Below, piece after piece: positions 12,286-24,167 of a stretch of DNA of 64,000 nt. The notes under the pieces were generated by a model. That model worked only from the letters and a program-made list of their open reading frames with translations, ran no database searches and was not told the DNA's origin. The position numbers and the translations under genes were made by a program. This stretch comes from Malurus cyaneus samueli (Eukaryota; Chordata; Aves; Passeriformes; Maluridae). How positions within the stretch are numbered: position 1 is the first letter of the stretch; every line of letters begins with the position of its first letter. The stretch lies in contig VKON01000197.1 of NCBI GenBank assembly GCA_009741485.1, positions 55,868 to 119,867 on the forward strand, read 5' to 3'.

Positions 12286-13558
12286 ATTTTAAAGAATTTG
12301 CTCTTCTGTGCATATTCTCTCTGTATTTTTTTTCCCATTAAACTTCCATGATGATTTGTAGGCTTTGCCTACTGCTCCCAGCCCCATTTTCTTCATTTAA
12401 AACTGAGGAAAGATGAGTGCATGGTTCAGAAGCACGTCTGCAGTTAGCAGCAGCAGTAGCAGAATGTATCAGAAGTTTTGATGCTCAACTGAGAAGATGT
12501 CAGAAACAATTTTGTAAGTTTTCATCTCACTCCAGCACCACTGTAAAAAGGCAAAAAAGGTGGTTGTCAGTGAGCCTCCCTCTGCTGTCTGCAAGACTGA
12601 CTTCTTCCCAGGTAGATAATCTCATTTTATGAGACACTTCTATGACACGTGATAATTCTGTTTTTCTGCATGGATTTTGTAGAGAGTCTGGCCAAATCAC
12701 TTACCTCATCACTTTAAAACATCTGTAATTAACAAAATGTATACTATTCACTGTCAATAAGCAGCAAAAAATACATCTCCTTTGACTTGCAGTTTAAAAG
12801 TCCAGAAGGAGTATTGAAAACTTTTGTTCTTTTTGTAGGTTACTGGCCTGAATAATGGGAAACAAGAGTCATTCTTCAGTACAGACTTTTTACCTAAATG
12901 TCTTCAAGAGAAAATGGACCTGCTGGTGTTGAAGTACAGTTACAAATTTTGAAGCAGTTTTAATCCCAAAAGCAACAAAATTCAGCCTGATGCTAAGGTG
13001 AGAATTCATAATACTGCAGTTTTGTGATTCATAATATGAGTAGAAACCGTCTAGTAACAGTGTTTCATAGTCATGCACTGAAAATAACATCAGGAGTAAA
13101 ATATAATATCATATTCTTGAAGTATTTTCAGTGTCTCAACCAGGCACCAGAAGGTACAGGCTGACAATTTTTGATATATAACAAAACAGTTACTCACACA
13201 AAGAAACCAAAGATCAAACAACTTTTTATTTTTTTTTAAAAAAAAAGCTAAACAAAAACAGAACAAGCAAAGAAAATCTTTTTCTGTCTGCATACTCAAC
13301 AGAGTTTCAGGATTGGAACATGAAAATAGAGCAACCATCAAATAAAAATCCAAAAGTTGACACTGCATTGTCTGATAACCAGTCAACTTGAGCAAATTCC
13401 GTACCTCATTGAAGCAAAAAAAATTCAGCTGGTCCTATCATGAAAATTCCACAGTACACCTAGTTTGAGTATTACCTTATGACATGACAAAATCTTAGAG
13501 GAAAAAAAAAAAAACCTAATACATTTGCACTGCAAGAAATGTGCTAAATCATAGAATC

Positions 13559-13583
13559 NNNNNNNNNNNNNNNNNNNNNNNNN
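13559..13583. other. Assembly gap, 25 N
   Basis: Exactly 25 N follow the AAATCATAGAATC end of copy A. The second gap in the window (31311-31335) is the same length, so both are placeholders rather than measured distances. Confidence 0.98.
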
Positions 13584-13688
13584 CTCTTCTCCAGGTCAAA
13601 CATCCCCAAATTCTCCAGCCTCACAGTCTACCTCTCCAGCCTGCCCAGGTCCTCTGGGTCTGTGGGGAACAAAGTGCCCCACAGGCCC
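13584..13688 (-). mobile_element. CR1 fragment at the left edge of copy B
   Basis: CTCTTCTCCAGGTCAAACATCCCC, read in two halves, is the antisense CR1 phrase normally running CTTCTCCAGGCTGAACAACCCC. The following bases continue with CCAGCCTGCCCAGGTCC, then switch abruptly to the repeated block at GATTCTAACTCAGCC. In copy A a different CR1 portion is joined at the same position. Confidence 0.6.
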
Positions 13689-16600
13689 GATTCTAACTCA
13701 GCCAATATTGGTAATGCTGAGGCTGGGAAAAGAAAAAGGAGTGTTAACAGCCTACATGGAAGAGGAATACCGCATCCTTGCTACTGTTGAGAAAAGGAGA
13801 TTGGAATGTAAAATTGATAACGCAGGTGCTGGAAATTATAAACATTACTAATACTGTAGCTTTACAAACTCACCAATTAGTTCTGATTACTAATTAAACA
13901 GCTGTCTCTTAACCAATGTATGTTTGACACACAAATGTATATACTTGGTGCTAAAGTGGATAAAAGAAAGCTTATTCCACAATATAATTTCTTTCTCTCT
14001 GGTTTTTTCACCCCTTTGTGTGTTTTTATTCTATTCTTTTGTCACTTTGGCTAGCAGCTACATGGTCCACCCCTTCCCTGCGGTGTGGACTGCCACCCCA
14101 AAGCTCATGTCATCACACTGATTTCTGAGGGTACCTTTGCTTTCACTGCCCATGGCACTGAGAAGGAATTTCATCCAGACTCCTTCTCTGGGAGAAAATC
14201 ATTGCACTACAAAGGCTTTAGAAAAATTTTTATTTCTTTTTTTCCGGTGTCAGAATACTGGGATAAGGCCTGTCTGCTGAACCTATTTTCCCACGAAGCT
14301 GTAAATCTCAGCTCTGTGCTCAAAAGCAAACACTTTAATGTGCCTCTATATTAGTCCTTAAATTACAATTTTCCCTCACTACCTCAGACAAAAGGGATCT
14401 ACGTAGATCTTTTGCTTCAATTTGACTAGTTCTTAATTATGTATTTCTGTCATTCAGCTTTATATAACTAGCAATAAAGACAGTTTAATGGGCCAATAGT
14501 CCAGGATGGGAACTTCCAGCTAGTGAAGCATTGAGACATCAAATTAGGGGCACTGCTGATCAGTTTTTTTCCCCAGCTCATCTTGATAAGCACTCACAGC
14601 CAAAATTGTTTTAAAGGCAATGTCAGCCTTCGGCTCTGGAGCTTGCATCAGTGAATCTCTCCCACCCTCTGCTACTTATTATTTCTGCTGTGAAAGACAA
14701 TGCATATAATCATGCATGAGGGAGCAACATTATCTGATGTTTGATCTGATGAGTAAAGTCAGGGTTCCTGCTTGTCTCTAACACCATTCCTGCTCTTGCA
14801 TTACGTGTGTATTTAATATGTACATTTACATGTAAGAAAAGTTTCTGTAAAGTTTAGTTTGGATTGATTGACTTCATTATCTAATGATTTTTTTTAAATT
14901 TCCGTGCCAGAAATTATTCAATAAATATGACTAGTGCTAACAATCTCCCTGAACCTAAAGATAAATGAAGAGAATAAAGATTCATAGACTTTTGAAAAAA
15001 GAACTCTTGGGACCATCCTTCTGGGTTGTTTTACAGTGCAGACTGAACATCTGCTTCAAACTAACATTTGCTTGAGAAATGGAGTACCTCAGAAAAAAAG
15101 ACAAGGAAGAAAGCAGAAAGAATCCCAGTGGAAACCCATACCACACCATCGTTAGCAGTAATTATCATATAATATCAATATTATATAATAATCAATATCA
15201 ATCATAATACAACTACAGTGATACTCTGTATTAACACTGTATTAATTCTGCTGTACACATTAATCTTAATATATGAATGCAAGGCCATGTAATATTTTAT
15301 GTAAATGAATGTTTCATGAAACTTCTGTGTGTTTTCCTCTCAAATACACTTGTTATGGTCACTATATACGTGTTACAGCAGAACAGTAGTGAAACTGAAT
15401 AATTAGACCACAGCTCCGTCTCGTCCCTCCATGCTATCATCAACAGCAGCAAACTTGAGACAGGACATGAAAGGAGATGAAATTAGAAAATCCTACTGCT
15501 TTCCTTGCAGCTTTGGGAATCTAAGGCTCAGACACTCGCTGATTAAACAGCATGTTTCTTTTAAAACTCCTTGCTATCAGATTGAATACTTTTTAACCCA
15601 TAAAAATTTCACATTTCTATATCCTACAGCAATGATCCCACAGTTTTGTTATACGTGTAGGAAGGCATTTCATTTTTCCATCTCATAATCAATATTCTCC
15701 CCCAATCTTGTATTGATAGGAAAATACATACTCTATATATTAAGCATATTGAGAATTAATCTTAAAGCTCTGAATATATTGAGGTATGATCTTAACCTCA
15801 TCATGTTCAACTGTCATTTTTGCACCAAAAAAAGAGTGAAAAACCTACCAAATAGTTAAATAGAAAGTCTTCATCCCTATTGTCCAGTTATTAATGGATC
15901 TGTGTCAAGAGGAATATCTATATCTGCCTGAGTTACAAAGGTGATCACTTTTCATTTTTCACCTTTTATCCTACCTTTGCTAGCTCTTCTTTTCGATACT
16001 TATTAACATGTGACATATCTTCCATCAATTTTGTTTCTGTTATTCACACAAATCCTTTGGAAATTTAAGGAACTTATGGCCATAATCCTGTTGCTTGTAT
16101 GTTTGTTGACTAATTTGCCAGGTCAACTAACTTCTCTGAATGCCACAATGACTTTAGCCTGTAAAATCTCGTTTATTCATGTATTTGTTATTCCAATTAT
16201 ACATGTTTTTGATGTAGACGTTATTTCTATTCTTTCATGTAGCAGCTATGAGTTGCCCAGCAAATACTCAGATTTTCTGGTCTGCATATCCCTGGACTTT
16301 TGCACATGCCATCTTCATTTCCCGTTGCTGATTCCATTTTAGGCACAGTTAATAGTTCAGCAATTTTTATAACTTGAACTCTTTTGGAGCTCTTGGGTGA
16401 ATACCATCTGTTCCTGAAGATTTGTTACCACACACATTATCACAGTATCTAAAACCTCTCTTTTGTAGCATTTATAAGCTGTGTAAGCACTGAATTTAGG
16501 CAGCCTACTAAAGATTCCTCAAAATAAAGTCCTAACTCCAGATTTTAGGAAGTTAATTTTCTGACTGAAGATCTTCTACACCAACCACTCTTACCCTGAT

Positions 16601-16930
16601 TAAATAATAAATTGAATTTAATGTATGCACCATTTTTCAGCATTGAGTATCCACATTTCGGTCATTCAAAGTCACCTCAGCACTCTGTATCTTTCCTGTG
16701 ATTGTTCAGAACACAACTACTAAAAATCATGTCATTTGTCATTATTCATCAAGATAAACCACGATGTGCAGCAGGTAAAGGCAGAACATTACTGACTTTG
16801 TTCAGACCTTAGATAGAATTCAACAGAAGCGAATATAATATAGGCTATATAATATAGGATATAATACAGGTTTTGTTGATACTTCCACACTAGAGAAAAA
16901 TTGAGATATCTTAAATTATCTATTTTCAAT

Positions 16931-19490
16931 CACTATTACAAAAAAACTCACTATCTAGACAAATAAACCTGGTACTAGAGAAGCTGAAGGCCTAATATCT
17001 TTAAGTGGATAACCACCTTATGGAGTTTCCAAGTAACAGATCATTACTTAATTTCAGGTAGTATGGGAGTGTTTTCACTACTGTATTGTATTAAATTTCT
17101 GCATAAATATATATATTTTTTTAACAGAACTCTCTTCTTCCAGAGATTTGAATACTATCAATTCTGTCACTTTCTTTATATTTTTAATTTTAGCCATTCC
17201 AATCCTATCTTGCTTTAGTGAAGCACACTTCCGAAGAAGAACAGACTTTCTAGTCACAAGGTTAAGGAATCTGCTGATTACAAAAATAAAGATTTCTGCA
17301 CTACTCTGTAATTTTGGCATAACAACAAGCCTTTAACTTTACTGCACAAGAAGAATGAAAAAAATCCCATTGGAACTATTCCATTGTTTTTTATGAGGGT
17401 TTTTTTTTCCATTAAGTATCTGTTTCCCTCATGGACTTTTTACCTGTGCTCCATAAAAAGCAATTTCTCTTTTACGGATGTTCCATATTGAAAATGTCAG
17501 ACAATTGGGACAAATATAAAATTATTTTTCATATGATAGGAATTCAAAATTAGTAAAAGAAGTATTTTGTGTGTGTGTGTGAGTTAAATTTAAATGAGAC
17601 AGAAGTCACTAGGTTGACAGCAGTGGAAAGCTGTGCCACTCTTTCTGTTCACAGAACAATGGTACAAACAGTGAAAGTTTCTCCAGAAAGGTTTGGAAAA
17701 TTAATTTCACCTCAGATAGACATATTTTGACATAAAGAAAGATTCAGTTATTATGAAGGTTAATTTCTTTACTCCTGGTAATAAGAATGCCAGGAAGAAT
17801 TTCCAGAAGAGACTAAAAAGGCATTTTTGCCTTTGACCCATCTGGCCATGGCTTTGTGCTCCAGATTCCACTGTGGCCGAAGAGCAGAACAAAACTGAAT
17901 ACAACAAAATTCTTCCCCATAAGTTTAAATAAGTTCAATGGACCCTTATCACCTAGCAATCATCCTGACACAAAATTATCTGGGATTAGTTCCCTCCTAA
18001 TAAAACACAATGGACTGAGGTGTATGCTTTAAACAAGGAAAAGCAATAACTAATGAACTGCTGCTTATGAACCCGTCCCACACTTCACTTCTTTCTCCTC
18101 ACAAATATTTATCAAATAAGGTTCAACACCCTCGCAAGGGCAAAGACATCAGGCAGTGAAATATTCTGTCTCAAAATACAGCAGTATGTTATCATTAAGC
18201 AATTTAAAACTCTTATATTACATTTACACAGAATCTCAAAAAGTAAGTTTTTCCAGACCCCAGTGTGTCCAAAGTGCTGTCTGATATTTCCCAAAGGATG
18301 TTTGGGCTGAAATCTCACTGATCACCAAATTTTGATGACCCATCTATGATCTCTTTACCATTTCTCTCTCTCTTTCCTTTTCTTTTTTTTTTTTTCCTGG
18401 TAGATATCAGGGATTCAGAGCAGCATAAAAGATCCTCAAAACCAAATCCAACTATTTTCAAGTTCTAACCACTTCCTGGTTTAGAGACAATTACAGTCCT
18501 GGAAAGGTTACCTGTCATCACCAGTCATCTTGTAGTCCCAGGCAATCATCAGTGAAATCATCTCACTCACTTCAGATGGGAAAGAAAATGGGGTTAAAAG
18601 GGAATATAACTAATCCATGAGCAAGATTTCTTCAGTAGGGTGCACTTGGAAATGAATTACACTGCTCTGGATCCCAATTCAAGCCAGAGGCCACAGGTCC
18701 AGAGAGTGCTCAAGGCAAATTTCACTCCAGGAAAAGCACAGATGATCTCCACTCCCTCTTTCACCCTCCTCCTCCTCCACCTCCTTCTCTAACTACACAA
18801 AACACACAAACACCTGCAATCTCTTCCTGATCTTTAACAAATAACCTATTATAAAAGCTTAAGAAAGAAAAAAAAAAAAAAACCAAAAAAAACCCCCAAA
18901 CTTTTCTTTTAATTAAAAAGAAAAATACACACTATTTTCTTCATACAATACTTTGAGAAAGAGAGCAAAAGAGATCAGAGAATGTCACCTGACATCAAAA
19001 TTCCTGCATCAGTTCAAAATGAAGTGAAAGTTCCTGGATAACTCTGAGGATTTGAATGTCTCTCTTAGCCTCACCACCTGAACCCAGCATAATCCTGGCG
19101 TTTAGCTCCAGTGCAAAACATGCCAGGACTCGGTGACAATAGCTGATGTGGAGTTTGGATCAGTTTTAGGAAGGCTTGAAACAGTGGTAGGGTTGGTTTG
19201 GTCTGTAGTTTAAGTAGACTCAGACTAAATACATCAGGCAGAAAATCACTCCGATTATAGAGGGGAAACCCAACAAGTTTTAAAATCCAGAAATGATGAG
19301 TTGTAGAAATGCATGGAAATCTAGGAACCAAGCAAGTTTTGCTCTTTTGTAATTTTTTTTTTTTTTTTCCACATGAAGTATTATATTATCCACAACTAGG
19401 AAAAGACTGAAAAAACCATAACACTGTTTTGCTAATGAAAATCATCATTACATGTAAAGACACTGCCTCCCCCACCAACTCAGAGAAAAT
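16931..19490. other. Middle segment shared by copies B and C, absent from A
   Basis: About 2.56 kb of AT-rich DNA with a matching 2.48 kb segment at 25680-28163 in copy C. It contains a short GT run near 17571, a T-run near 18379-18395, a poly-A/C-rich stretch near 18867-18900 and a T-run near 19350-19370. No coding sequence or transposon terminus is recognised. The C version differs by many one-base indels. Confidence 0.7.
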
Positions 19491-20355
19491 GTAAACTGAA
19501 TTCAAAATTTCAATGCCTAACTATTTATGACAGGAATACCCCAGGGATAGCCCTTGGTGCTGATGAATATCCTGTACTGAGCATAATGTTGGTCTTGGGT
19601 TACGGTGTTAAAACATGCAGACAGACACAAACTCACACAAAAACCTGCTTATCTCTGTCAGTGCTTGTACCAGATGACTTAAAAAAATTGACAATATGTA
19701 TTTTTTTTTTCTCCTCATTAATACTTTTTTAATTGTAGTAGGTGGTAAAAATGACATAGACAGAAACAGAGAGGAAGAATATTTCCTGTGTGACAGAAGA
19801 TATAAATGCAGTAGAGACAGAAAGGAAGCCCATCTGATTCTTTTTTTAGAAACATCACTCACCAGGAGAAGGTGTGTGAAGATACTAAACTGTATGGAAC
19901 CCAATACATACTAATTTCAAATAAACACACACCACACTCTACTCCCATATGGGGTCTGGGGTACTGATCTGAAAAACTCTGTGAGCAATAATGCAAATGG
20001 CTGACACTGAAACTCAATTTTGACATTTTAGACATTTGTCATCATGAGTTTCAAGTGTAATAATGTGCTTTAATGTCATTTTATACTAGGGGGTTTCTTG
20101 GATCTGCTTGAAATACCTATCATACATCAAAGAATTTACTCAGAGATTAGAAGCTGCTATTTTACTTAGATTTTATATAATAAATTTGGAAACCATGGGT
20201 TCCTGAGCTGGAACTGTAATAAATAAAATAATAGGGTCAGGAATAGGACTGGAGTGAGAGTTACACACAGCTCCTTCCTTACACCTTGCTATGCTGGTGA
20301 AAAATGAGCTATGCAAGACCTTTGGGAAGTATTGGCTCTCCCCAAATTTTTCTTT

Positions 20356-20844
20356 TGTCCTAGTTTCATCAAGATTAGAGTTATAGGAGCTGGCACCATG
20401 CTGTGTTTCGGATCTAGAAGAGAATGATGTTGAGAACACAAGTGAGTTTTAATTGTTGCTTGGCAATGCTCACTCCGGCCAAGGACTTTTCGATGTCCAG
20501 TGTTCTGCCTATGAGCAGGTGCACAAAAAGCCAGGGGAGAGCAGAGCTGACCCAAGCTGGCCAAAGGAATCCTCCATGCCATAGAATGTCATCTCCAGGA
20601 CATAAACTGAGGAGAGTTGGCCAGGAGCTGTGTCTGTCTGGGAACACGCTGGACATCTGTCAGTGGGTGGTGAACATCACCTGTTTCTCTTCGGCTTTGC
20701 TCCTCCCTCTCTCCCCTTTTCATCATTATTGTTTTAATTATTAAAAGGTCTACTTTTTCTTGTTTGCTTGTTTTTAAATTTCCCCCTCAGCAGGAGCAGA
20801 GGAGAGTGAGCGAGTGGCTGCTTGGTTGCGGTTAAACCACAGCA
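20356..20844 (+). mobile_element. ERVL-like solo LTR (copy B)
   Basis: This is the same LTR as at 9752-10267, starting TGTCCTAGTTTCATC and ending GGTTAAACCACAGCA. It is about 27 bases shorter, mainly through loss of an ATAATATAATTATTC-type stretch after CATCATTATTG. It is part of the duplicated block rather than an independent insertion. Confidence 0.75.
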
Positions 20845-23183
20845 AATATCCAGCACAGGCATCTGTATGGGTTCTGACTGAGCACTAGCCACCCAAAAAA
20901 CTGTACCACTGTGGTTTCCCCTGCAAGCTGTACCTCTCTGTGTGGTCACTGTCCAACTGAAGGATTCTGAGGAAAGCTGCAGCACTCTGGACTCTCTTAC
21001 GGACAAGCCCTGTGCTCCTCCAGCCTTGCAGGAGTTTTGTGTGGAAGTTTTACAACATGATTAGCTTGCTTTAATTACAACAAAAGAACCTGCTGGATGA
21101 CTGTCATATGAAAACCTTCATGACAGTAAATCTGTGTTAATTTACAGGACAAGCAGACAAGCCTCAGCCCATGCTCACCTTGAAGAACAATCTCTATCCA
21201 GACGCCAGGAGGTGAGAGAGCCTCTCTGCACCTTCACACCTCTCCTCTGAGCGTTCTCCCACTGAAGTCACACACAGTAATGCCAAGTCAGGATTCAGCT
21301 CATGGGGAAAACAAAAATCTCTGAGGTGGATAGTGCAGGTAAAGCAGGCAGAAAGAAGTACCGGGAGCCTTTCAAAAACAATATAAATTGTGCTGCTGTT
21401 TAATATCCCCAGCAGTGAAGTGACCTTGCAACACCCTCCCCTGTGTGTACCCCTGGCTACACATCCTGTTGTGTCCTGCTTCAGCTGCAGGTAATTAGCT
21501 GTCTTTGGTTTTATCTCTGAATATCCAGTTTTCACATTATAAACACTTTATTATCTGCTCTGTAGCTATTGTTCTGCTGTTGTTTCTTCTCCTATAGAGG
21601 AGCTTGTTATCTGCATCTCAGTCCCCTTCAAATGTCTTCTGCTCCATGCTGAAGGAATTACGGGACTTACTGGGTGGTTCACTGGAGGTTAGCAAAATGG
21701 TAAATTGAGAAATGAGGCAACAGTTTCATTGCAATTGTCTGTGAGTCTGATGGCATTTACTGCAGCCTGGATAATAACAAACTGTGGTTTGGGGGAGGTG
21801 GAGGAAACACAAAAGCTTTGTTATGACAGGTAAACTATGAATAAATGAATATTTGCTAGAGACTTCTAAGTTGATAATAACAGAATTTCTCTCCTAAAGA
21901 CTGTAACTGCCAAATTTACTACAATTCCATTGACATAGAAGAGCACACTTCCTTCCTTCCTTCCTTCCTTTACTGCTCCCAGCCCCATTTTCTTCATTTA
22001 AAAACTGAGGAAAGATGAGTGCATGGTTCAGAAGCACAGTCTGCAGTTAGCAGCAGCAGTAGCAGAATGTATCAGAAAGTTTTGATGCTCAACTGAGAAG
22101 ATGTCAGAAACAATTTTGTAAGTTTTCATCTCACTCCAGCACCACTGTAAAAAGGCAAAAAAGGTGGTTGTCTGAGCCTCCCTCTGCTGTCTGCAAGACT
22201 GACTTCTTCCCAGGTAGATACATCTCATTTTATGAGACACTTCTATGACACGTGATAAATTCTGTTTTTCTGCATGGATTTTGTAGAGAGTCTGGCCAAA
22301 TCACTTACCTCATCACTTTAAAACATCTGTAATTAACAAAAATGTATACTATTCACTGTCAATAAGCAGCAAAAAATACATCTCCTTTGACTTGCAGTTT
22401 AAAAGTCCAGAAGGAGTATTGAAAACTTTTGTTCTTTTTGTAGGTTACTGGCCTGAATAATGGGAAACAAGAGTCATTCTTCAGTACAGACTTTTCTACC
22501 TAAATGTCTTCAAGAGAAAATGGACCTGCTGGTGTTGAAGTACAGTTACAAATTTTGAAGCAGTTTTAATCCCAAAAGCAACAAAATTCAGCCTGATGCT
22601 AAGGTGAGAAATTCATAATACTGCAGTTTTGTGATTCATAATATGAGTAAGAAACCGTCTAGTAAACAGTGTTTCATAGTCATGCACTGAAAAAATAACA
22701 TAGAGAAAAATTAATACTAATTCTTGAAGTATTTTCAGTGTCTCAACCAGGCACCAGAAGGTACAGGCTGACAATTTTTGATATATATAACAAACAGTTA
22801 CTCACACAAAAGAAACCAAATCAAAACAACTTTTTTTTTTTTTTTAAAAAAAAAAAGCTAAACAAAAACAGAACAAAGCAAAAGAAAAATCTTTTCTGTC
22901 TCATACTCAACAGAGATTTCAAGGATTGGGAAACATGAAAATAGAGCAACCATCAAAATGAAAAATCCAAAAGTTGACACTTGCATTGTCTGATAACCAG
23001 TCAACTTGAGCAAATTCCACAGTAAAACCTCATTGAAGCAAAAAAAATTCAGCTGGTCCTGATCATGAAAATTCACAGTAAACCTAGTTTGAGTATTACC
23101 TTATGACATGACAAAATCTTAGAGGAAAAAAAAAAAAAACCTAATACATTTGCACTGCAAGAAATGTGCTAAATCATAGAATC

Positions 23184-23560
23184 TCGGAACCCAAGGATGG
23201 TTTGGGTTGGAGGGGATCTTAGAGCTGTATGGGCTGCTGACTGAGCACCAGCCACCCAAAAAGTTGTACCACTGTGGTTTCCCCTGCAAGCTGTACCTCT
23301 CTGTGTGGTCACTGTCCAACTGAAGGATTCTGAGGAAAGCTGCAGCATCCTTCCTCTACCCTAGATTGCTCCCAGCCCCATCCAACCTGGCCTTGGACAC
23401 TTCCAGGGATGGAGCAGCCACAGATTCTCTGGACACCCTGTGCCAGGGCCTCACAGGAAACAATTCCCTCCTGACATCTGATCTAATCCACTCTCTTTCA
23501 GTTTGAACATATTTCCCCTTGTTCTATCACTGTTCCGGAAGAAAGAGGCAGATGTCTCGT
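23184..23560 (-). mobile_element. CR1 LINE 3' fragment interrupted by foreign repeat sequence
   Basis: The left part has AAGGATGGTTTGGGTTGGAG and GGGATCTTAGAGCTG, the antisense CR1 3' end. After an interruption at 23226-23347 it resumes with GCTCCCAGCCCCATCC, then AACCTGGCCTTGGACACTTC, CAGGGATGGAGCAGCC and ATTTCCCCTTGTTCTATCAC. The element lies on the minus strand. The interruption is not a transposon but a piece of the repeated block. Confidence 0.85.
23226..23347 (+). repeat. Block fragment embedded in a CR1
   Basis: About 120 bases running from TATGGGCTGCTGACTGAGC to GAGGAAAGCTGCAGCA match the sequence just after the LTR in the repeated block (10288-10403, 20866-20983 and 30228-30342). 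The AGTTGTACCACTG variant matches copy C rather than A or B. It sits inside an otherwise continuous CR1, with no target duplication or poly-A. Confidence 0.8.
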
Positions 23561-24167
23561 TAATTTTTTATTTTCTACTGAAGGAGAGGGATGTAGAGGG
23601 TCATGTTTTCAAAGGTACTGGTCTTCAACTTTTTTGCTTGAAGCTGGTCAGAGAACTCATGGTGTAAGGGTAAATAACTACATAATTCTTCTCAGGAACA
23701 TGGTTGTACTGGCAAAACTAACAGCTCTGATGACAGGCTTCCCAGTGAGGCCAGGGGCTGGAAGAAACATGAGCTGCCCTCTTAACTTTGGACTAAATGG
23801 ACATCAAGATATTATCCATGGGCTCAACTGAGCCCACAGCTGGTTCCTCTGGGGTCAGCCAGAAGCATACAGGAAAAATAAAAAATGTAGCTCCATGAAT
23901 CCTGCAATATTTGTACATAGCCAGAATTTCCAGAGCAGTCCTAACATTGACATTAAAAGTTCTAAAAACCTTCTATAAAGGATGTGTTACAACTCAGAGT
24001 TAGAGCACATTATTCAAAGTGCTTGAGTAGCTAGCTCCCCTCTGAATTGCCAACATAATAATATATTACAGTGATCAGTAGGTAAAGGCTATGTATATTT
24101 TAACACCTTTCAGTAATGCCAGAGGTCCTAATATTTAATATTTTTATAAATCTTCAAATTCTACGAA
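23561..24167. other. Single-copy segment between copies B and C
   Basis: About 600 bases appear nowhere else in the window. They run from the end of the CR1 fragment to the start of copy C at TAGAAAATCCTACTGC. No gene or repeat is recognised. The placement is uncertain because both neighbours are suspect joins. Confidence 0.5.

Larger units (their letters stand above)
3794..13558. repeat. Repeated block, copy A (about 9.8 kb)
   Basis: This block recurs as copy B (13689-23183) and, in part, as copies C (24168-31310) and D (31940-34201). A and B align from GATTCTGAAACTCAGCC-like sequence to the terminal AAATCATAGAATC. Their differences are mostly one-base insertions and deletions, especially in homopolymers. 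Copy A alone carries 7127-8231. It alone of A and B carries the 9 kb segment at 8947-9594 and the CT-rich/CR1 segment at 11358-12367; the first of these is also in C and the second in D. It ends in a 25-N gap. The best explanation is duplicated assembly of one locus. Confidence 0.85.
13689..23183. repeat. Repeated block, copy B (about 9.5 kb)
   Basis: This is the second copy of the 3794-13558 block. Relative to A it has frequent one-base indels and a different middle (16931-19490). It lacks about 650 bases at the GGGTT junction near 20200, and lacks about 1 kb at the TTCC run near 21966. Bases 20975-21948 are identical to C 30335-31308 at a constant offset of 9360. Most of 21971-22680 is identical to D 32992 onward. 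The block ends at the same AAATCATAGAATC as A and D, but here it is joined to a CR1 3' end. Confidence 0.85.
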
